Origin: Gp6-AA40 sp035496255
GTDB taxonomy: Bacteria; Acidobacteriota; Vicinamibacteria; Vicinamibacterales; UBA2999
Direction of reading: 5' to 3'
DNA: 64,000 nucleotides
NCBI GenBank assembly: GCA_035496255.1
Contig: DATJEU010000096.1
Location: 1 to 64,000, forward strand
Position numbers and translations under genes: made by a program. Positions 35,078-42,754 of this stretch are shown here, piece by piece (within the stretch, counting starts at the first letter, position 1; each line of letters begins with the position of its first letter). The notes under the pieces were generated by a model. That model was not told the DNA's origin. It made no database searches and was given only the letters and a program-made list of their open reading frames with translations.

Positions 35078-35668
35078 TTATTTCATCGCTAACTGCTGAT
35101 TGAGGCAATCCGGGCAGATGCCGTGGCTGAACTGGGCTTCGGAGTTCTCCGCCAGATACTTCTCCACCTGCGTCCAGTAATCCTGGTTATCGCGAATGCG
35201 CTTGCAGTAGGCGCAAATCGGCAAAAGGCCGCTCAGCTTCTTGACGTTGACGAGCGCCTCCTGCAGTTCCTCGACCCGCGCGGCCAGCGTCTGCTGCAGG
35301 GTGACGATGCGCTCGCCGGCGCGGAGGCGCGCCCGCAGTTCATCCCAGTGGAACGGTTTCGTGATGTAGTCGTCGGCGCCGCTTTCCAGGCCAACCACCT
35401 TGTCCTTCTGTTCCTGATTGCTGGTCAGCAGGATGATGTACATGCCAGCAAGCGCCGGCACCTCGCGAATCTCGCGACAGAGGTCGACACCGTCCATCCC
35501 CGGCATGTTCCAGTCGAACACGGCGAGTGCCGGCGGGCTTGGCTCCTGCAGCGCCTGCCACGCCTGCTTGCCGTCGTTGAACACGAGCGGTTCGTATTTC
35601 CACTTGCCGAGTTGCGTCCGCATCGCGTGACGCTGCACCGGATCATCGTCCGCGATCAGGATGCGCAT
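35078..35668 (-). CDS. Receiver protein with coiled-coil and four-cysteine tail
   Basis: 196 residues. The receiver domain (about 1-120) has its acidic pocket at Asp7-Asp9 and Asp52 in VFDWNMPGMDG. A helical coiled-coil linker (about 125-148: RIVTLQQTLAARVEELQEALVNVKKLSG) leads to a tail with Cys152/155 (PICAYCKRIRDNQDYW) and Cys185/188 (SHGICPDCLNQQL). This tail is a known accessory of some acidobacterial and proteobacterial response regulators and probably binds zinc or acts as a thiol switch. There is no DNA-binding domain. It overlaps the Hpt gene by 13 bp and is followed after 6 bp by bacilliredoxin. Confidence 0.88.
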   Translation of the reverse strand: MRILIADDDPVQRHAMRTQLGKWKYEPLVFNDGKQAWQALQEPSPPALAVFDWNMPGMDGVDLCREIREVPALAGMYIILLTSNQEQKDKVVGLESGADDYITKPFHWDELRARLRAGERIVTLQQTLAARVEELQEALVNVKKLSGLLPICAYCKRIRDNQDYWTQVEKYLAENSEAQFSHGICPDCLNQQLAMK

Positions 35669-36006
35669 AGATCTCCGCGTCCATAGATTCGGAGTTCCGG
35701 AATCAGCTCGGCGACGGCGCCCTCGAGGCGCGCCAGCAGTGTGGGGGCGTCAGCGAGTCGCTCGTCGCGTCCGGCGTGCTCGAGCGCGAGCGCGATGGCC
35801 GCCGGGCCGTCCGCAACGAAGTTTGCCACCGAGCCTTTGAACGCGTGCGCCACACGCCGGATGTCGTCGGCGCTTCCCCCGGCGACCGCGCGCCGCACGT
35901 CGTCGAGCATGTTCGGGCACTCGTCGACGAACAGGGCCGCCATCTGCCGCGCCAGCTCCTCGTCGCCGCCGAGCCGGTCGAGCAATGCTTCCGGATTCCA
36001 CTGCAT
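35656..36006 (-). CDS. Histidine phosphotransfer (Hpt) protein
   Basis: 116 residues, a single four-helix Hpt domain with the phosphorylatable His54 in VAHAFKGSVANF. Hpt proteins shuttle phosphate between receiver domains, so it likely links the receivers encoded on both sides. It overlaps the start of the REC-tail gene by 13 bp and follows the lone DHp-like gene by 33 bp. Confidence 0.88.
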   Translation of the reverse strand: MQWNPEALLDRLGGDEELARQMAALFVDECPNMLDDVRRAVAGGSADDIRRVAHAFKGSVANFVADGPAAIALALEHAGRDERLADAPTLLARLEGAVAELIPELRIYGRGDLCAS

Positions 36007-36039
36007 GGTCGTCGCCTTCGCGCGCAGGGAGTCGCGATG

Positions 36040-36279
36040 CTACTCGGCCGCGGATGCGCGGCGCAGCTCTTTCGACAACTGGTGAAGCTGCTGCGACAAG
36101 GTGTTGGCGCGTTCCGCGGCGGCGTTGATCTCCGCCAGATACTGCTCGAGCGCGGAGCCGGGCTGCACGCCATCGCCGGCGAGGGTCGCGAAACCAAAAA
36201 TCGTCGCGCAGACGTTGTTCAGATCGTGGACGGCGCGATCGAGCGCATCCGCGGTGGAAGGAATGGTCGTGCTGCTCAT
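36040..36279 (-). CDS. Stand-alone histidine-kinase dimerisation (DHp)-like protein without ATPase domain
   Basis: 79 residues. RAVHDLNNVCATIFGFATLAGDG (His18) matches the phosphoacceptor helix of hybrid kinases of the HDxNN type (compare AHDFNNLLTVILGYAEL), and the second helix (EINAAAERANTLSQQLHQLSKEL) matches the rest of a DHp hairpin. The ATP-binding domain that normally follows is absent: the stop comes straight after, and the next gene (Hpt) is in a different frame. It lies 12 bp after the HD-GYP gene. It may be a phosphotransfer dimer like Spo0B, a regulator of another kinase, or a remnant. Confidence 0.7.
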   Translation of the reverse strand: MSSTTIPSTADALDRAVHDLNNVCATIFGFATLAGDGVQPGSALEQYLAEINAAAERANTLSQQLHQLSKELRRASAAE

Positions 36280-36291
36280 AAAAGTCGTGTC

Positions 36292-37281
36292 TCAGTGGAC
36301 GGGAGTGCCGGCGAGGGCCAGCGTATCCAGGAACGCTTCGACGTAGTGCCGCGCGAACCGCCCTTTCTCCGCCTCGAGCATCAGATGGCGTGTCGCCTCT
36401 TCCGCCGAGAGTGCGCCGCGATACGGCCGGTGTGACGTCAGCGCGTCGTAGACGTCGACGATGCCGACGATTTGCGCCAGCAGCGGGACGTCATCGCCGC
36501 GCAGACCGCCGGGATAGCCGCTGCCGTCCAGCCGTTCGTGATGTGACAGGATGATCGGCCGCACGCGCCGCAGGGACTGCAGCGGGGCGCACAATGTGTC
36601 GCCGATCTCGGGATGGCGCTTCATCAGCTCGAATTCGGCGGCCGTCAACGGGCCCGGCTTCAGCAGCACCGCATCGGGCACGCCAACCTTGCCGACGTCG
36701 TGGAGAATGCCGCCGCGATGAAGCGCGTCGAGATCCTCTGCCGGCAGTCCGATAGCGCGTCCCAGGCGCACGCCGTGCTCCGCGAGCCGTTCGCAGTGGC
36801 CATTCGTGCTCGGATCGCGCGCTTCGATGGTGAGCGCGAGCGTCATGAACGCGGCCTCGGCCGAGTCGAGCGCGTCGATCAGGTGCTTCATCCGCGTCAG
36901 CGAACGCACGCGCGCCCGCAGTTCGTGCGGATGCACCGGCTTCGAGAGGAATTCGTCGGCGCCCGCTTCCAGGCCCCGGATGCGATCCGACAGGTCGGTC
37001 TGCCCCGTGACCAGCACCACCGGCGTCAGGCGCGTCGCCGGATCCGCCTTCAGGCGGCGGCACACATCGAGACCGTCCAGTCCCGGCATGCTGACGTCCA
37101 GCAGGATGACGTCGGGACGATGACGGCTGACGACCTCGAGTGCGGCAAGGCCGTCCGACGCGATCACGACCTCATGACCATCGGCGGTCAGCAGCTTGCG
37201 AAACAGCGAACGGATACTCTCGGTGTCGTCGGCGACGAGGACTCGGCTGCGCCGCAGTATTTGCGAAGTGGAATCGGTCAC
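36292..37281 (-). CDS. Response regulator with HD-GYP domain (RpfG-like)
   Basis: 329 residues from a GTG at 37281, 2 bp after the upstream NtrC-type gene. A receiver domain (about 12-128, Asp62 in ILLDVSMPGLDG) is joined to an HD-GYP domain (about 140-325) with HD at 194-195 (GILHDVGKVG), HH at 246-247 and GYP at 254-256 (LDGSGYPGGL). It probably degrades cyclic di-GMP when phosphorylated. The frame extends upstream to 37653 inside the other gene; that extension is an overlap artefact. Confidence 0.93.
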   Translation of the reverse strand: MTDSTSQILRRSRVLVADDTESIRSLFRKLLTADGHEVVIASDGLAALEVVSRHRPDVILLDVSMPGLDGLDVCRRLKADPATRLTPVVLVTGQTDLSDRIRGLEAGADEFLSKPVHPHELRARVRSLTRMKHLIDALDSAEAAFMTLALTIEARDPSTNGHCERLAEHGVRLGRAIGLPAEDLDALHRGGILHDVGKVGVPDAVLLKPGPLTAAEFELMKRHPEIGDTLCAPLQSLRRVRPIILSHHERLDGSGYPGGLRGDDVPLLAQIVGIVDVYDALTSHRPYRGALSAEEATRHLMLEAEKGRFARHYVEAFLDTLALAGTPVH

Positions 37282-37283
37282 GA

Positions 37284-38726
37284 CTACTGCTCCGATGCGC
37301 CCGACATCGCATAGACGCGCGCCCCCATGGGGACGCGCTGGTGAAGGCCATGGCGCTCGAGCTGCCGGTACAACGCGCGGCGGCTGACGCCGAGCAGACG
37401 CGCGGCGACCGCTTTGTTGCCGCGCACCTGGCCCAGGGTACGAATGATGTGTTCGCGCTCGATCTCGATCAGCGGTGCCGGAACGTCGCGCGGGGCCTCC
37501 GCACGAACGTCCGGGCTGCCGTATGACGGCATCGGCGGCATCAGCGACTGCGCAATCAGGCCGACGAGGTCCGCGTCGGTGATGAACTCGCCCTCGGCGA
37601 GGATGCACGCCCGCTCGAGCACGTTGCGCAACTGGCGGACATTGCCGTCCCACGGGGCGGCGGCGAGCAGACGCTCGGCGTCGGGCGTGAGCCCCGAGAG
37701 CGGTTTACCGAAGCGCTGCGAAAAGCTGCGGATGAAGGACGCCGTCAGATATGGAATGTCCTCGCGCCGATCCCGCAATGGCGGCAGGCGGATTTCCGCG
37801 AGGTTGAGACGGTAATAGAGGTCATTGCGGAAGCGGCCCGCGGCCACGTCGCTCCGCAGGTCGCGATTGGTCGCGGCGATCAGCCGCACGTCGACCTTCC
37901 GCGGCTCCAGCGATCCCACACGCTGCACTTCCCCATTCTCCAGCACGCGCAGCAGCTTGGCCTGCACGGCCGTCGGCAGTTCGCCGACTTCGTCGAGGAA
38001 GATCGTCCCGCCATCGGCGGTCTCGAACAGACCGGCCTTGTGGTCGGTGGCACCGGTGAAGGCGCCGCGCACGTGACCGAACAGCTCGCTTTCGAACAGC
38101 GTCTCGACCACCGCCGAGCAGTTGACGGTGACGAAGCGGCGGCTCGCGCGCGGACCCAGTTTGTGCAGTGCCCGCGCGACCAGCTCCTTCCCGGTACCCG
38201 TATCGCCGGTTACGAGCGCGACACGCGCGTGCGGCGCCAGACGACGGATCAGGCCGAACACTTCGAGCATGGCCGGTCCGCGTCCGATCATTCCGCAGAA
38301 CTCGAGCCGCTGCGCCAGGTCGCCTTCGAGCGACAGCACGGCCCGCCGCTCATCCGCTTCGCCGCGATAGGCGGCGAGCAGATTGCGCAGGCGATCCAGA
38401 TCGAATGGTTTGGTCAGGAAATCGACGGCGCCGAGCTTCACCGCTTCCACCGCGGTGTCGATCGTTGCGTAGCCTGACATCAGCACCACCTGCGACGCCG
38501 GGCAGATCGCGCGGATGTTGCGCAGCACCTCGAGTCCGTTGACGCCGGGCATCCGCAGGTCGAGCAGCACCAGGCCGGCCGGCCGGTGGCGGAGGTGCGC
38601 GAGCGCGTCGATGCCATCGATCGCCGTCGTGACGTCGAAGCCCTCGCTCTGCGCGATGGAACCGACCAGCGTAAGAATGGCGCGGTCGTCATCGACGACC
38701 AGCAACCGCGGACGTTGGGCCTGCAT
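37284..38726 (-). CDS. NtrC-family sigma-54 response regulator
   Basis: 480 residues from ATG 38726. Receiver domain (Asp56 in LVLLDLRMPGVNG), AAA+ domain with Walker A GDTGTGKELVARAL, the sigma-54 contact loop GAFTGA (ELFGHVRGAFTGATD), Walker B GGTIFLDEVGELP and the R-finger region, then a Fis-type helix-turn-helix at the end (GNKAVAARLLGVSRRALYRQLERHGL). It is an activator of sigma-54 promoters. It is the first gene of the operon running down to bacilliredoxin; no classical histidine kinase is in that operon. Confidence 0.94.
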   Translation of the reverse strand: MQAQRPRLLVVDDDRAILTLVGSIAQSEGFDVTTAIDGIDALAHLRHRPAGLVLLDLRMPGVNGLEVLRNIRAICPASQVVLMSGYATIDTAVEAVKLGAVDFLTKPFDLDRLRNLLAAYRGEADERRAVLSLEGDLAQRLEFCGMIGRGPAMLEVFGLIRRLAPHARVALVTGDTGTGKELVARALHKLGPRASRRFVTVNCSAVVETLFESELFGHVRGAFTGATDHKAGLFETADGGTIFLDEVGELPTAVQAKLLRVLENGEVQRVGSLEPRKVDVRLIAATNRDLRSDVAAGRFRNDLYYRLNLAEIRLPPLRDRREDIPYLTASFIRSFSQRFGKPLSGLTPDAERLLAAAPWDGNVRQLRNVLERACILAEGEFITDADLVGLIAQSLMPPMPSYGSPDVRAEAPRDVPAPLIEIEREHIIRTLGQVRGNKAVAARLLGVSRRALYRQLERHGLHQRVPMGARVYAMSGASEQ

Positions 38727-39079
38727 GCCTGCCTGTGATGTGTCCGGACCTCGTTGACGGCCCGTGCGGCGAAACGCCACGCGTTCGCTCCAGGGCTCGC
38801 TGTATTTTCGCCCCCGCACATGCTCGACCGGACAGCGTCCGGAGCGCAGGGCGGGTCAAGACAGTCTATCGGCCGGTGCGTGCGGGACTTTACGGAGAGT
38901 GTGCGGAGGCGCGCACCCCTGTGCACGCTCAACCGGTTCACCTGTGCGGAAGGGACACAGGGAGTAAGGGAATTGACGATTGCCGGATGGCGGTTGGTAG
39001 ACGTGCGGCATCTCGCAATTCCGCTGCGTCCCTCTGTTAGCTGCCCAATTCGTCAATTCGCATATCGTCAATCGTCAAT
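38727..39079. other. Intergenic region before the signalling operon
   Basis: 353 bp with no supported gene. It must hold the operon promoter, and it contains the inverted-repeat element at 38970-39081. No clear -24/-12 or -35/-10 pair could be fixed. Confidence 0.5.
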
Positions 39080-39081
39080 TC
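38970..39081. repeat. 112-bp element with perfect 13-bp inverted ends
   Basis: GAATTGACGATTG at 38970-38982 is exactly complemented by CAATCGTCAATTC at 39069-39081. Extra partial copies (CGTCAATTCG, TCGTCAATCG) lie just inside the right end. It touches the 3' end of msrA, which stops at 39080. Confidence 0.75.
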
Positions 39082-39727
39082 ACCTGCTCTGCCAGATCTC
39101 CCGCAGCCTCTTGTCGCGTCCACAGTTCCAGCGGTAGAACTCGTATTGGACCGGGTGTCTGGTCGCGTAGTGCTGGTGATAGTCCTCGGCGGCATAAAAG
39201 GCGCCGGCATCGTTCACGGCCACCTGCACCGGCCGGCCGAAGTACTGGGTCCAGTGGGCGCGGGATGATTCGGCGGCCTGGCGCTGCGCGGCATCGTGCA
39301 CGAATACAGCGGGCCGGTAGTCGTCACCGAGGTCGCAGAACTGGCCGTGCGCTTCGAACAGATCGACCTCGTGCCAGAAGCGATCGAGGAGCGCCTCGTA
39401 GGTGATCCGTTGCGGGTCGAACCGGATCTGCACGGCCTCGGCATGGCCGGTGGCGCCGGCCGAGACCTGGTCGTACGTCGGGTTGGCAACGGTGCCGCCC
39501 GTGTAGCCGGCAACCACGGACTTGACGCCACGGACATCGTCGAACGCCACCTGCGCGGACCAGAAGCAGCCGGCGGCGAATGTCGCGATGTCGCCGCCAT
39601 CTCGTGAGACATCGGCGGCCACGGTCGTGCGCGTGCTGTCGGCGAAGACAAAGGCCCCTCGCAGCCAGGCGTACGCGACCGCGAGTATCACCGCCAGTGC
39701 GAAGATGACGCGTTGCGATCGCGGCAT
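39080..39727 (-). CDS. msrA: Peptide methionine-(S)-sulphoxide reductase, membrane-anchored
   Basis: 215 residues. An N-terminal membrane segment (about 6-22) places the enzyme outside the cytoplasm. The active site GCFWSAQVAFDDVRGVKSVVAGYTGG (Cys near 53) and the later GHAEAVQIRFDP, DYHQHYATRHPVQYEFYRWNCG are standard, with a C-terminal Cys as possible resolving residue. It reduces methionine-S-sulphoxide in proteins. msrB begins 7 bp upstream in the same operon, giving repair of both epimers in the envelope. Confidence 0.94.
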   Translation of the reverse strand: MPRSQRVIFALAVILAVAYAWLRGAFVFADSTRTTVAADVSRDGGDIATFAAGCFWSAQVAFDDVRGVKSVVAGYTGGTVANPTYDQVSAGATGHAEAVQIRFDPQRITYEALLDRFWHEVDLFEAHGQFCDLGDDYRPAVFVHDAAQRQAAESSRAHWTQYFGRPVQVAVNDAGAFYAAEDYHQHYATRHPVQYEFYRWNCGRDKRLREIWQSR

Positions 39728-39734
39728 CAGGCGC

Positions 39735-40232
39735 TCACGCGACTGTGGGCACGAACCGCAGGGCCACGCCGTTCATGCAGTAACGCAGCCCGGTCGGGCG
39801 CGGGCCATCGCTGAATACATGACCGAGGTGGCCGCCGCACTTCGCGCAATGCACTTCCGTGCGCACCATCAGCCAGCTCGCATCGACGCTCGTGCCGATG
39901 GCGCCATCGAGCGGCTGCCAGAAACTCGGCCACCCCGTGCCGCTGTCGAATTTGGTCGCCGAGGAGAAGACCGGATGGCCGCAGCCGGCGCACAGGAAAG
40001 TACCGTCGCGGTGCTCGTGATCGAGGGGGCTGGTGAACGGCCGCTCGGTCGCCTGATGCCGTAACACCTTGTACTGCATCGCGGTCAGGCTGGTCCGCCA
40101 TTCGGCGTCGGTGCGCGTGAACGGAAACGCGCGATCCGCCCGCGCTTCCCCGGCGGGCGCGGTCACCCGGGCGATCACCGGCGCCGCCACCACTGCCGTG
40201 GTCGCCGTGAAGAGGAACTGCCGGCGAGTCAT
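39735..40232 (-). CDS. msrB: Peptide methionine-(R)-sulphoxide reductase, Tat-type signal
   Basis: 165 residues from the ATG at 40232. It opens with a twin-arginine-like signal (MTRRQFLFTATTAVVAAPVIA). The MsrB domain has both zinc CxxC pairs (CAGCGHPVF and CAKCGGHLGHVF), GTGWPSFW, and the catalytic Cys in RYCMNGVALRF. It is exported, folded, and sits 7 bp before msrA. A longer frame to 40316 is repeat DNA. Confidence 0.93.
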   Translation of the reverse strand: MTRRQFLFTATTAVVAAPVIARVTAPAGEARADRAFPFTRTDAEWRTSLTAMQYKVLRHQATERPFTSPLDHEHRDGTFLCAGCGHPVFSSATKFDSGTGWPSFWQPLDGAIGTSVDASWLMVRTEVHCAKCGGHLGHVFSDGPRPTGLRYCMNGVALRFVPTVA

Positions 40233-40323
40233 ATGACAAGAGTAATGATACGGCTGGTGGCTGGTGGCTGACGGCTTCCGCCGACTGCCTTCCGCCTCCC
40301 GCCTACCCCAGAGCAACCAGACA

Positions 40324-40956
40324 TTACCTCAGCCCCCGTCCATTGGCCCGCAGCCAGTGGCGCGCCACGGCGTAATCCGGACAGGCCGCGGCCACCAGCT
40401 TCCAGTACTTCGGCGAGTGATCCATCCGGCGCAGATGCATCAGTTCGTGGATGAGCACGTAGTCGCGGACGTGTGGCGGCATGAGCACGAGCCGCCAGTT
40501 CAGGCAGATGTGGCCATCACGGCCGCAGGATCCCCAGCGCGTGCGCTGGTTGCGAATGCTGATCCTCGTCAGGCCGGTGACCTGGTGCTGCACCGCGAGC
40601 GCCCGCAGCCGTGGCGGCAGGTCATGCTCGGCCTCGGCGCGCAAACGCCGTCGCTCCTCGGGAACCATCGGCGCCGGCATCACGTTCGCGCGCTGTGCGC
40701 TTACCCACTCCCGGTTGCGTGCCGCGAACGCTTCGGCCTCGCGCTTGGATCCGCCGCGCGGAATGGTGACGCGAAGACGACCGTCGGGCTCGACACGCAG
40801 CAGGTATCGTCGGGCGCGGCGATGGCGCACGAAGTAGACAGGCGCCAGTGATGATCCAGGTGCAGCCGGTGCGATCGATCCCGGCGGTGTGACGGCAACC
40901 GCGTCGAACGGCAAAGCGATCTGCAGGTTCGTCACGCGGGGCACGATCCTCATCAT
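40324..40956 (-). CDS. YgjP/SprT-like zinc metallopeptidase (M48-type DUF45)
   Basis: 210 residues. The zinc site HELMHLRRMDHSPKYWKLV (about residue 172) and the preceding NQRTRWGSCGRDGHICLNWRLVLMPPHVRDYVLIHEL are the hallmarks of the YgjP-like family. Such proteins are cytosolic putative peptidases, often associated with restriction or stress loci, with no proven substrate. The ATG at 40956 (or 40953, adjacent) fits the family start; the frame extends to 41073 without support. It is divergent from the PP2C regulator. Confidence 0.88.
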   Translation of the reverse strand: MMRIVPRVTNLQIALPFDAVAVTPPGSIAPAAPGSSLAPVYFVRHRRARRYLLRVEPDGRLRVTIPRGGSKREAEAFAARNREWVSAQRANVMPAPMVPEERRRLRAEAEHDLPPRLRALAVQHQVTGLTRISIRNQRTRWGSCGRDGHICLNWRLVLMPPHVRDYVLIHELMHLRRMDHSPKYWKLVAAACPDYAVARHWLRANGRGLR

Positions 40957-41056
40957 CGCACGCACGTGTGCGGCGCCGGACACGTCCCGTCCCGAAAGCG
41001 GCACGCGTCGCCGATTCCCGATCGCCGGGCCGGCATTCCTGCAACCTTCCGCTGGC

Positions 41057-42223
41057 ATGCGGCTTGGACACACGGCCCGCGTGCCTCCCGCGTCCGTGCT
41101 TGTCGCCGACGATCAGCCGCACGTCGTCGACGCGCTGCGCCTGCTGCTGAAGCCGGAAGGCTATCTGATCGACACGGCCGATTCGCCGCGTGGCGTGCTG
41201 GCGTCGCTGCAACGCCGCAGCTACGACGTGGTGCTGATGGATCTGAATTACGCGCGTGACACGACGTCGGGCCGCGAGGGACTCGATCTGATCGGCGGCA
41301 TCCGCGAGGCCGACGCGATCACGTCCATCGTGGTGATGACCGCGTGGAGCACCGTAAGCCTGGCGGTCGAAGCGATGCGGCGCGGCGCACGCGACTTCAT
41401 CCAGAAGCCGTGGGACAACAGCCGGCTGCTCACGATCATCCGGACGCAGACCGAGCTCGGACGCGCCTCCCGGCGCACGGCCGTGCTCGAGGCCCGGCAG
41501 CGGCAGGATCTCGAGCTCGCCGCGCAGGTACAACGGCAACTGCTGCCGCGCGCCTGTCCATCGTTCGCGACGCTCGCCTGCGCCGCCCGATGCCAGCCCG
41601 CCGGCGTCGTCGGCGGCGACTATTTCGATTTCATTCCGATCGACGCCGACCAGACGGCGCTGACGATCGGCGACGTCGCGGGCAAAGGTGTCGCGGCCGC
41701 GCTGCTCATGACCAGCCTGCAGGCGCTGCTGCGCAGTCGCGCCGCCGCCTGCGGCCGTGATGTCCGGCAGCTCGCGTCAGAGACCAATCGACGTCTCGTC
41801 GACACCATCCCGACCAATAAGTACGCGACGGTGTTTTACGGCGTGTACAGCGAATCGCGCCGGTCGCTGGTCTACGTCAACGCGGGCCACAACCCGCCGC
41901 TGCTCGTCCATGCGGACGCGACGATCGATCGGCTCAGCGACGGCGGGCCGGTGCTCGGACTCTTCGAAGGGGCGACGTTTCAGTGCGGAGAGGTTCACCT
42001 CGCGCACGGCGATCGCCTGGTGCTCTACACCGATGGCGTCACCGAAGCGCTGAACGACGCGGCAGAAGAATTCGGCGAAGCACGCCTGATCGAGGCGATC
42101 ACCAGTGGCACCAGCGCCGATGCGGAACAGACCGAACAGGCGATCCTCGCCGCGCACGCAGCGTTTACCGGCAACGCGCCACGCGCGGACGACATGACGC
42201 TGCTGGTTGCGGCAGCTCTCTAG
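41057..42223 (+). CDS. Response regulator with PP2C (SpoIIE/RsbU) phosphatase output
   Basis: 388 residues from ATG 41057. The receiver domain (about 12-128, Asp62 in VVLMDLNYARDTTSG) joins a coiled-coil helix (about 130-165), then a SpoIIE-type phosphatase domain (about 175-388) with metal Asp residues in VGGDYFDFIP, IGDVAGKGVAAALLM, LYTDGVTEAL and RADDMTLLV. It probably dephosphorylates an anti-anti-sigma factor, which is not in the window. The receiver is closely related to that of the sigma-54 regulator at 51264. Confidence 0.92.
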   Translation: MRLGHTARVPPASVLVADDQPHVVDALRLLLKPEGYLIDTADSPRGVLASLQRRSYDVVLMDLNYARDTTSGREGLDLIGGIREADAITSIVVMTAWSTVSLAVEAMRRGARDFIQKPWDNSRLLTIIRTQTELGRASRRTAVLEARQRQDLELAAQVQRQLLPRACPSFATLACAARCQPAGVVGGDYFDFIPIDADQTALTIGDVAGKGVAAALLMTSLQALLRSRAAACGRDVRQLASETNRRLVDTIPTNKYATVFYGVYSESRRSLVYVNAGHNPPLLVHADATIDRLSDGGPVLGLFEGATFQCGEVHLAHGDRLVLYTDGVTEALNDAAEEFGEARLIEAITSGTSADAEQTEQAILAAHAAFTGNAPRADDMTLLVAAAL

Positions 42224-42352
42224 TCAGTAGTCAGTAGCGACAAGGTACCTGCAGGGCCGGTCTTGCTGTGTAGACCGGCAGCGGCCGTCTCGTAACAGCC
42301 CCCCCGCCAGCGGCCGTTCGCCCGCCGCCAGCCGCCAGCCGTCAGCCGCCCA

Positions 42353-42571
42353 TCAATATCCCGCCCAGAGCGCATACCAGAGCGCCGCGGCGATCGCGCC
42401 ACCGCCGATCAGCAGTGAGGTCACCTGCGTCGCGAAGTACGGATAGACCATCAGTGCCAGGCCGGCCGCCAGTTGCGGCCAGCGCTGTTGCTTCTTGCCG
42501 TACACGAACAGCACGAGTCCGACGCTGCCTGGAATCAGCGACAGGAACAACCACGTGGGATCGAATGTCAT
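42353..42571 (-). CDS. Small membrane protein of unknown function
   Basis: 72 residues with two to three membrane segments (TWLFLSLIPGSVGLVLFVYG, WPQLAAGLALMVYPYFA, LLIGGGAIAAALWYALWAGY). A KKQQRWPQ loop between the first two is typical of a small widespread bacterial family without assigned role. It is divergent from the HlyD operon, with a palindrome/possible promoter in the spacer. Length and composition support a real gene. Confidence 0.7.
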   Translation of the reverse strand: MTFDPTWLFLSLIPGSVGLVLFVYGKKQQRWPQLAAGLALMVYPYFATQVTSLLIGGGAIAAALWYALWAGY

Positions 42572-42720
42572 CGCCGCCGGACCACTCTACCCCGCCGCCT
42601 GCCCGGCATCCGGGTCCGCCGCCGGCACAACAACGTCCCACAAACGAACAACCGGCCGCCGGCGAGGCCGGTCGGCGGCCCGAAACCCATTGAAAACAGG
42701 CGGGTTCGATTGCGCCAACG

Positions 42721-42736
42721 TGGCATACCCTATGCC
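42721..42736 (+). promoter_or_regulatory. Possible sigma-54 promoter / palindrome before hlyD-type gene
   Basis: TGGCATACCCTATGCC has GG and GC exactly 10 bases apart, as in -24/-12 promoters (consensus TGGCAC-N5-TTGC), although the -12 half is weak. The same bases form the palindrome GGCATA-CCC-TATGCC, so it could instead be an operator. It ends 18 bp before the start codon. Confidence 0.35.
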
Positions 42737-42754
42737 CACGCACTGACAGAACCC

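Noticed and set aside
37282..37653. N-terminal extension of the HD-GYP regulator
   Set aside because: It lies wholly inside the upstream NtrC-type gene and has shadow-like composition.
42230..42352. Repeated AGTCAGTAGTCAGTAG and GCCAGCCGCCAGCC units as a CRISPR-like array
   Set aside because: Units are too short and continuous, without unique spacers; they belong to the general spacer repeats.
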